Of a stretch of 64,000 nt of DNA, positions 58,309-64,000 are shown in pieces. The notes beneath the pieces were generated by a model. It was given only the letters and a program-made list of their open reading frames with translations. It had not been told where the DNA came from and made no database searches. Numbering within the stretch: position 1 is the first letter of the stretch; every line of letters starts with the position of its first letter. The stretch lies in contig NZ_AXAL01000011.1 of assembly GCF_000472785.1 (NCBI RefSeq), positions 1 to 64,000 of the forward strand, given 5' to 3'. This stretch comes from Mesorhizobium loti CJ3sym (GTDB taxonomy: Bacteria; Pseudomonadota; Alphaproteobacteria; Rhizobiales; Rhizobiaceae). A program made the translations under genes and the position numbers.

Positions 58309-60996
58309 ATGGGCAGGAACATCGTTGTCTTTGCCGACGGCACCGGCAACAGCGCGGCCAAGGCGTTCAAGACCAACGTGTGGCGCCTCTACCAGGCACT
58401 GGACCTGACCGGCGGCGACCAGCTTGCGGTGTTCAGCGACGGTGTAGGCACCTCACAGTTCAAGCCTTTCGAGATCATCGGCCTGGCGCTCGGCTTCGGC
58501 GTCAAGCGCCGCGTGCTGGCGCTCTACAAGTTTCTCTGTCTCAATTATGAGAAGGATGACAAAATCTTCGCCTTCGGCTTCAGCCGCGGCGCCTTCACCA
58601 TCCGCGTGCTGGTCGGCATGATCGCCAGGGAAGGATTGGTCGACTTCAAGTCGGAAGAGGACCTCGACCGCAATGCGCGCGCCGCCTACCGGGCGTATCG
58701 GCCAAAGGCCTTTCCAGCACGGCGGCTGCCCTGGGTCGTGTTGGCGCGCTACGTCGCCGCGCAATGGTTTGCGCTATGGAACCAGATAACCGGGAGCCGC
58801 GACTACAACAAGGTCAAACCACGCACGCCCGATCCCCGGTCAGCCCATGATATCCGGATCGCCTTCGTCGGCGTCTGGGATACGGTCGCCGCCTACGGCC
58901 TGCCTGTCGATGAGTTGACCAGAGCGGTCGACAAATGGGTCTGGCCGATCACCTTCGAGAGGCCGGTCCTGCTTGAACCCGTTCAATGCGCAAGGCAGGC
59001 CTTCAGCATCGACGACGAACGGCGCACGTTTTTCCCGATCCCTTGGGAAGAGATGATCCCGGCAAAGAAAGCTGATGTCGAGGGCGGCGATGAGCCAGTG
59101 GCCGCCGGAGTTAAAAAAGTCCGCGATCCCCGCGTGAAGCAGGTCTGGTTCGCCGGCAGCCATTCCAATGTCGGCGGCGGCTATGCGGATGACAGGCTTG
59201 CTCACATTCCGCTGTGCTGGATGATCGGCGAGGCGGCCGAACAGGGCCTGAATTTCAAGAAAGAGGTCGTCGCCGACTATTGGGATTATGCCACGGAGGC
59301 CGGACGCATCTACGATTCCCGTTCCGGTTTCAACGTCTTCTACCGCTACCATCCGCGTGACGCCCAGGATCTGATGCGGGGCAAAGGGCGGAACAAGAGT
59401 CCGGGCGTTAAGCCGCTGGTCGATGCCAGCGTCATCGCTCGCATTGCAAAGGGCAGTGACGACTATGCTCCGATCTCGCTGCCGGAAGACTTCGATGTCC
59501 TGACGCCGCTCGGTTTCAAGGTGCCCTTGGCCACGCTGCTGGGCGGCGGGCCGGTGCCGACGGATCCTGATATCGTCGACAAACTGCCGCTTCCAGATGA
59601 GCGCCGGCGCGACCTTGCCGACATCAACACCAAATTCGATCGGGCGCTTGGGGCGTTTAGTCCGCAAAGCGCCAAGAGCCGCACGGAACGCTTTCAACTG
59701 ATGGAGGATACGGTCTGGTGGCGGCGCGGGCTCTATTACGTGCTGCTGTCGATTGCCGTGCTGTTCGCGGCGTTTCCGCTGCTTGCCGGATATGTAACGC
59801 TCGATGCCACTGGCCAGCTGGAACAGGCCGCGGGCGGTCTCATCGGGCCGGTCATCGGTCTGATAAGCGGCTTCCTGCCCGGTATCGCCGCGCCTTGGGT
59901 GGATGCGGTGACAAAACATTCCGCGCCGGCCGCGATCCTCATCGTGGCGCTTGGCATCCTGCTGTGGGTCAACGGCGTCTTGCGCACACGCATAGACGAC
60001 CGGGCGCGGTTGGCCTGGAATGTTGACAGGGGGCAAGGTGCAAGGGTGCCGCTGTCGGACAGAAACGATGCGCACAGGCGCAGTGCATTGATCGGCGCGG
60101 TCATCCTTGGCTTCTGTGCCCTGGCAGCAGGACGACCTTGGGAGCACCACTTCCTATTCGATTGGAAAAGCATTGCGGACACAGACTGGATAGCCTGGGT
60201 GGGCTTGGGTCTCGCCATTGCGTCGCTTGGCTGCCTGGCTACGTACCTCTTCCTGTGCGCGCGCGGGCCTCGTGCGGCGTCGACACCTGTTTCCCTGGTT
60301 TTCGCCCGCACCATTCGTAACAACCACGGCGCCCAGCAGCTCTACAAACTGCTCCGGGAGAAATGGCTTCCGGCGGCCTTTCTGGCTCTGTCCGCCTATC
60401 TTGTCGGGAGCGCTCTCAACAAGACGGCGTTCGAAGTTGCCGATTCAATGGGTGCTTTCTGCGAGGATCCCAAGCTTGAAAATTCAACGGGGGTTGAAAG
60501 GCTGAGGGCAACCCCCTCCGGGTTCAAGACGAACGAAATGTGCAATGACACCGGCAATTGGCTGCAGGAAGGGGTTCGCTATGAAGTCATTGTCACTATT
60601 GATCCCAAGGACCCCTGGATCGACGGAGTCAAAGACCCGGACAAAATCCGAGACAGGGGCTGTGCCGATACGCTGGGCGTCGCTGATGGCAGCTTCCGCC
60701 GCTACCTGACCACGCTGGCCAAGCGCTGGTGGGCCGAGCCTTACTTCAAGCCGATCGCGCGCGTCGGCCGGTTCGGCAATGATGAATACGCGCTCGATCC
60801 CGTCGGACCGACAACCCTCGGAAAATGTCTCAACATGAGGCTGACCGCCGAAATCAAGCCCAAGGCGTCGGGCGAACTCTATTTCTACGTCAATGATGCC
60901 GTGATCGCCCTGCCTGGCGTCTCCAACTTTTTCTATTGGCACGACAACCTCGGATCGGCGGAGGTGAGTGTCAAGAAGGTGAACGTCTTCCCTTGA
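58309..60996 (+). CDS. DUF2235 alpha/beta hydrolase with C-terminal membrane region
   Basis: 895 residues. The N-terminal DUF2235 domain (1 to about 420) begins NIVVFADGTGNS and carries the nucleophile serine in GFSRG (90-94). VWDTVAAYG and AGSHSNVGGGYADD contribute the remaining residues, likely aspartate and histidine. This is the Tle1-like lipase fold. About 475-700 contains five or six membrane helices (VLLSIAVLFAAFPLLAGY, AAILIVALGILLWVNGVL, WVGLGLAIASLGCLATYLFLC). The last 180 residues are soluble and of unknown fold. It stands alone with no type VI secretion genes nearby. The N-terminal activity is likely membrane lipid hydrolysis; the role is unknown. Confidence 0.85.
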   Translation: MGRNIVVFADGTGNSAAKAFKTNVWRLYQALDLTGGDQLAVFSDGVGTSQFKPFEIIGLALGFGVKRRVLALYKFLCLNYEKDDKIFAFGFSRGAFTIRVLVGMIAREGLVDFKSEEDLDRNARAAYRAYRPKAFPARRLPWVVLARYVAAQWFALWNQITGSRDYNKVKPRTPDPRSAHDIRIAFVGVWDTVAAYGLPVDELTRAVDKWVWPITFERPVLLEPVQCARQAFSIDDERRTFFPIPWEEMIPAKKADVEGGDEPVAAGVKKVRDPRVKQVWFAGSHSNVGGGYADDRLAHIPLCWMIGEAAEQGLNFKKEVVADYWDYATEAGRIYDSRSGFNVFYRYHPRDAQDLMRGKGRNKSPGVKPLVDASVIARIAKGSDDYAPISLPEDFDVLTPLGFKVPLATLLGGGPVPTDPDIVDKLPLPDERRRDLADINTKFDRALGAFSPQSAKSRTERFQLMEDTVWWRRGLYYVLLSIAVLFAAFPLLAGYVTLDATGQLEQAAGGLIGPVIGLISGFLPGIAAPWVDAVTKHSAPAAILIVALGILLWVNGVLRTRIDDRARLAWNVDRGQGARVPLSDRNDAHRRSALIGAVILGFCALAAGRPWEHHFLFDWKSIADTDWIAWVGLGLAIASLGCLATYLFLCARGPRAASTPVSLVFARTIRNNHGAQQLYKLLREKWLPAAFLALSAYLVGSALNKTAFEVADSMGAFCEDPKLENSTGVERLRATPSGFKTNEMCNDTGNWLQEGVRYEVIVTIDPKDPWIDGVKDPDKIRDRGCADTLGVADGSFRRYLTTLAKRWWAEPYFKPIARVGRFGNDEYALDPVGPTTLGKCLNMRLTAEIKPKASGELYFYVNDAVIALPGVSNFFYWHDNLGSAEVSVKKVNVFP

Positions 60997-61008
60997 GCCG
61001 GCTGGCCG

Positions 61009-62232
61009 TTATTGCGGCCCGCCGATCCAGTCGACCAGCAAGGCGGCGACGCCAAAGACTGCGCCGATGGCGCAGACATAAGGCCAGCCGCCCCAGGTCC
61101 AGGCAACACCGGCCAGCAATGAGCCGATGGCGCCGCCGATGAAGAAGATGCCGACGAACAGGCCGTTGAGGCGGCCGCGTGCCTCGGGCTGCAAGAGGTT
61201 GACGGCACGGCGGCCGAGCGTCTGGTCGCCGGTGACGCAGATGTCGAGCAGCACGGCGCTTAAGCCCATCAGCACCAGCGGCAGCCATGACGCTCCTGTG
61301 TGAAAGGAACCGGCCCAGGCGGTGAGCGCCATGGCGCCGATCAGCACGACATGGCAGAAGATGGTGACGGACCGTGTCCAGCCATGGTCGCCGGCGCGGC
61401 CGAACAATGGCGTGACCATGGCGCCACCGGCGCCGACCAGCGCGAACAGCGCGATGCCACGCTGGCCAAGGCTGAAAGGCGGCTCCGCGAGGCGCAAGGC
61501 CACCGCTGTCCAGAACAGGCTGAACGCCGCCATCACCATCGCCGCCGTCAGCGCGCGACGCCGCAGCACGGACTCGTCGCGCAGCAGGCCGAACAAGGAG
61601 GCGATCAGCGCGCCGTAAGACGATTTCGCCTCCGGCCGCCGCCGCGGCAAGGTGAAGCCGAGAACGCAGGCAAGCAGGATGAGGGTTGCGGCGCTGAGGC
61701 CGTAGAAGGCGCGCCAGCCCCAGGCGTCGGCGATAAAGCTGGCCAGAGGCCGGGCGAGCAGGATGCCGATCATCAGCCCGCTCATCACATCGCCAATGAC
61801 GCGGCCGGCCTCACCGGGCGGCGCCATCGAGGCGGCGATCGGCACCAGGATCTGGATCGCCGAACAGGCAGCACCCAGGACGAACAGGACGATCAGCAGC
61901 GAGGCGATTGTGGGCGCGAAGGTCGCGACGCCAGCCGCAAGGGCGGCCGTCAGCAGCATGCGCAGGATCAAGGCGCGGTTTTCGGCAAGGTCGGCCATCG
62001 GCACCAGGAAGAACAGGCCGGCGGCATAGCCGAGCAGCGTGGCCATGGCGACCAGGCCGACGCTGGCAGTGCCGGCGCCGAGCGATGGGCCGATCAGCCC
62101 GACCAGCGTCTGCGGCGCGAACAGATTGGTGACGATGATGCCGGTGGAGGTAGCAAACAGCAGCGTCTGCGGGCCGGTGATGGTTGCAGCCGGCAGCCGC
62201 TCGCACAATTGACCGTCATTGGTATCGGGCAT
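61009..62232 (-). CDS. Major facilitator superfamily transporter
   Basis: 407 residues from ATG 62232 with GAGGATTCC upstream; an extension to 62253 is possible. Twelve hydrophobic segments are visible. The loop motif LVPMADLAENRALI after the second helix corresponds to the MFS G-x-x-x-D-R-x-x-R region in altered form, and FGRAGDHGWTR is its repeat in the second half. The substrate is not predictable; it resembles multidrug or arabinose efflux members. It is divergent from a LysR-type gene that probably regulates it. Confidence 0.92.
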   Translation of the reverse strand: MPDTNDGQLCERLPAATITGPQTLLFATSTGIIVTNLFAPQTLVGLIGPSLGAGTASVGLVAMATLLGYAAGLFFLVPMADLAENRALILRMLLTAALAAGVATFAPTIASLLIVLFVLGAACSAIQILVPIAASMAPPGEAGRVIGDVMSGLMIGILLARPLASFIADAWGWRAFYGLSAATLILLACVLGFTLPRRRPEAKSSYGALIASLFGLLRDESVLRRRALTAAMVMAAFSLFWTAVALRLAEPPFSLGQRGIALFALVGAGGAMVTPLFGRAGDHGWTRSVTIFCHVVLIGAMALTAWAGSFHTGASWLPLVLMGLSAVLLDICVTGDQTLGRRAVNLLQPEARGRLNGLFVGIFFIGGAIGSLLAGVAWTWGGWPYVCAIGAVFGVAALLVDWIGGPQ

Positions 62233-62278
62233 GGAATCCTCAAGATATCGCATATTGTGTGGTGACTTTATGCCAAAC

Positions 62279-62294
62279 TTGTATCATGCTACAA
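62279..62294. promoter_or_regulatory. LysR-type operator candidate
   Basis: TTGTA (62279-62283) and TACAA (62290-62294) form an inverted repeat around six bases and contain a T-N11-A box. It lies between the divergent MFS and lysR-type genes, where a LysR-type regulator is expected to bind. Confidence 0.45.
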
Positions 62295-62329
62295 TTCAAT
62301 CTATTCAATAATGATTATGCGAGGTACGC

Positions 62330-63238
62330 ATGAACATCCATGATCTCGAAGCCTTCATCGCCGTGGTGGAAACCGGCTCGATCGTCGGCGCCTCGGCCAG
62401 GCTCAACCTGACCCAGCCGGGCGTCACGCGCCGCATCCAGAACCTTGAGGATGGGCTGGCGACGGCACTTCTCGATCGCCAGTCGAAGCCGCTGAAGCCG
62501 ACCGCTTCGGGCCGCGAGGCCTATGAGCATGGCAGGCGCGTGCTGCGCTCGCTGGAGGATTTGAAGGCCGGCGTGTCGCCGCAAGGCGAGGTCAAGGGCG
62601 AATTCCGGCTCGGCATAATGCCCTATCTCTCCGACGCCGCACTGGCGCTGCCGCTCGACAGCCTGCGCGCCACCTTTCCGCAGCTGACGCTGCGCATCAC
62701 CTCCGGCTGGTCGCCAAGGCTGGTCGAGCAGGTGGCGCGCAGCGAGCTCGACGCGGTGGCGGTGTGCCTTGCCGAAGGCCTGGCGCCGCCGGACGAACTG
62801 ATCTGTGACGACCTCGGCGCGCAATCGGTGCTGCTGGTCGCGTCGCCCAGCCTCGGCGTGCCGAGGCAAGCTGATCTAGCCTCGCTGTCGCGCTTTGCCT
62901 GGGTGATGAACGAGAACGGCTGTGGGTTCCGCGCCTTCATCCGCCAGAGTTTCGAGGCGGCAAGGCTGCCCTTCCAGGTGGGCGTGGAGGCGCTCAGCGT
63001 CGACCTCAGAATGTCGCTGGTGGCGCGCGGCCATGGCATCGGCATCGTCACGCCGGGCGCCTTCGCCGACAGCCGCTGGCGCGACGCGGTGGAGGTGATC
63101 GACTGCCCCGATTTCAAGCCGCAAGTCCGCGCCTGGCTGCTGCACCGCCCGCCGGCCGGACGGCTTAGCCAGCCGATCGCGCTGTTTCGCGATGCGCTGA
63201 TCGATGGGCTGAAGGTGCCGATGCCGCTGGTGTCGTGA
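62330..63238 (+). CDS. LysR-family transcriptional regulator
   Basis: 302 residues. The winged helix-turn-helix (1-60) includes LEAFIAVVETGSIVGASARLNLTQPGVTRRIQNLE in split form: FIAVVETGSIVGASARLNL and TQPGVTRRIQNLE. The effector domain (about 90-300) has GIMPYLSDAALAL and VARGHGIGIVTPGA. It is divergent from the MFS gene and is probably its regulator. Confidence 0.94.
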   Translation: MNIHDLEAFIAVVETGSIVGASARLNLTQPGVTRRIQNLEDGLATALLDRQSKPLKPTASGREAYEHGRRVLRSLEDLKAGVSPQGEVKGEFRLGIMPYLSDAALALPLDSLRATFPQLTLRITSGWSPRLVEQVARSELDAVAVCLAEGLAPPDELICDDLGAQSVLLVASPSLGVPRQADLASLSRFAWVMNENGCGFRAFIRQSFEAARLPFQVGVEALSVDLRMSLVARGHGIGIVTPGAFADSRWRDAVEVIDCPDFKPQVRAWLLHRPPAGRLSQPIALFRDALIDGLKVPMPLVS

Positions 63239-63481
63239 TTTTGGCGGCCCGGATGAACGAGCGGAGTTGGTACACAGTACAGTTCAGGCCAAGTCGGAAG
63301 GCCGTAAGCGACCGCCGCAGTTTTGCTTAATCAAATCAGGCGGTTGGCCGCTGTAATTCCCGTTACGAAAGTTAAATTTTAGGAAAACATCGGGAAAATT
63401 ATCAGCTTATCCTGGAAATCGAAACGCATAGCGTCCAATGGTTCCTTGCTCGATTCATTCAACGTGATACCGAATCAATTC

Positions 63482-63511
63482 TTGACATCGGGCCATATCA
63501 AAGAGCTATGA
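63482..63511 (+). promoter_or_regulatory. Probable sigma-70 promoter of a small membrane protein gene
   Basis: TTGACA (63482-63487) and CTATGA (63506-63511) are separated by 18 bases. The pattern resembles the rhizobial CTTGAC / CTATAT consensus. It lies about 40 bases upstream of the ATG at 63553. The region 63239-63481 holds no other gene that I can support. Confidence 0.5.
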
Positions 63512-63552
63512 TGAATTTCGATCGCAATTCTTTGCGCGGAGGGAATCTGTAC

Positions 63553-63705
63553 ATGGATTTCATCGAGAGGTGGTTTGGTATTTCACCTGACGGCGGCGAC
63601 GGATCGACCGAGACTCTCTATCTGCTTGCCGTTGTCGCAATATTGGCGCTCGTGTTCCACAAGCGCATCATACAGTTCGCGCGGGGCTTTTTCGCGCGGA
63701 AGTAG
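63553..63705 (+). CDS. Small single-helix membrane protein, 50 residues
   Basis: The ATG follows GGAGGGAATCTGTAC. MDFIERWFGISPDGGDGS is a polar lead; LYLLAVVAILALVFH is one membrane helix; the tail (KRIIQFARGFFARK) is basic, so the C-terminus should be inside the cell. A longer frame from ATG 63508 lies nearly on the promoter. No family is recognised. Confidence 0.6.
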   Translation: MDFIERWFGISPDGGDGSTETLYLLAVVAILALVFHKRIIQFARGFFARK

Positions 63706-63814
63706 CCAGACAGGGTTCCAGCGGCGCCGGTTGTCGATCAGTCCAGGGCGCTGTTGCCGCGCGAATCCTATGTTAATCAGGTCCTCGCCTGCGTTAGCTT
63801 CAGAGGGGGAGTCG

Positions 63815-64000
63815 ATGCGCGGATTAGTGGCAATCCTGCAAGCACTGTTCTCCGCCTGGATTCCGGCGCTGATCGAGATGGCTCAGCGTTTCTGCCGCCG
63901 CTGGCGGTTGGGTGGCGACCGCCGGGTCGACCAGAAAGGTTCCCGGGCGCATTGCGTGCCGATCGACCACCCTGCATTCTGCCGGCCCGACCCGCTGATC
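63815..64000 (+). CDS. Unknown protein, N-terminal part, runs off the window
   Basis: The ATG follows GAGGGGGAGTCG. The visible 62 codons begin MRGLVAILQALFSAWIPALI, a likely membrane helix, then a basic segment (RFCRRWRLGGDRRVDQKGSR) and a cysteine and histidine-containing stretch (HCVPIDHPAFCRPD). No stop is reached before the window ends. Function unknown. Confidence 0.5.
   Translation, partial: MRGLVAILQALFSAWIPALIEMAQRFCRRWRLGGDRRVDQKGSRAHCVPIDHPAFCRPDPLI

Noticed and set aside
1..64000. CRISPR arrays, rRNA, tRNA, nod boxes or a replication origin
   Set aside because: I saw no regularly spaced repeats, no tRNA-like folds, no rRNA sequence and no convincing nod box or origin motif in this window.

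Overview
The window looks like chromosome of a high-GC alphaproteobacterium of the order Rhizobiales, most probably Mesorhizobium or a close relative. This is inferred from the gene families, from two perfect CtrA-type boxes, and from two families of intergenic palindromic repeats of the kind scattered through rhizobial genomes. I saw no rRNA, tRNA, CRISPR array, replication origin or integrase.

Layout. 1-435 holds the tail of an IS21-type element and an intergenic repeat. 481-3803 holds a methyltransferase divergent from a membrane GGDEF/EAL protein, with CtrA boxes between them. 3846-8568 holds an M20 amidohydrolase, a small secreted protein, a TetR-regulated SDR/quinone-reductase pair and an SRPBCC protein. 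8818-12669 is a molybdenum hydroxylase operon (FAD, 2Fe-2S and Mo subunits plus a MoaD-like protein). 13025-19178 is a flavin redox locus: cytochrome b561, a PepSY protein and a two-component system face an FMN-binding protein, an ApbE flavin transferase and an RnfD-ferredoxin reductase fusion. 19674-27616 is a polysaccharide locus with a GH10 glycosidase, a nucleotide-sugar dehydrogenase, a UXS-like enzyme, a processive glycosyltransferase and a very large deacetylase/DUF3131 protein.

28158-32936 is a visibly more AT-rich defence-type island: a ParB-like protein with a Dam-type adenine methylase, two micropeptides, a putative abortive-infection membrane protein, a truncated HNH nuclease and a TIR protein. 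Gene relics lie in and beside it. 33238-34873 holds an ornithine cyclodeaminase-family enzyme and a Gre-family factor. 34900-41814 is a biosynthetic cluster: a type III polyketide synthase, a sulfotransferase, an MlaC-like protein and an ABC exporter, divergent from a methyltransferase and a flavoprotein reductase. 41835-44551 holds an SPFH-protein cluster and a DOPA-dioxygenase-family gene. 44559-53952 is a catabolic and uptake locus: AraC and IclR regulators, an amidohydrolase, a CobW-type GTPase and a branched-chain-type ABC transporter with a fused LivM-LivG protein. 54166-64000 holds an HWE kinase with a CheY-like regulator, a DUF2235 hydrolase, an MFS/LysR pair and small membrane proteins.

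A striking overall feature is repeated gene debris. The junction between the molybdenum hydroxylase tail and the MoaD-like gene occurs three times (about 12.4, 19.5 and 27.7 kb). Fragments of two genes from the 41.8-44.5 kb region reappear at 32.0 and 33.0 kb beside the defence genes. All functional statements are from reading the translated sequence; no database search was run.
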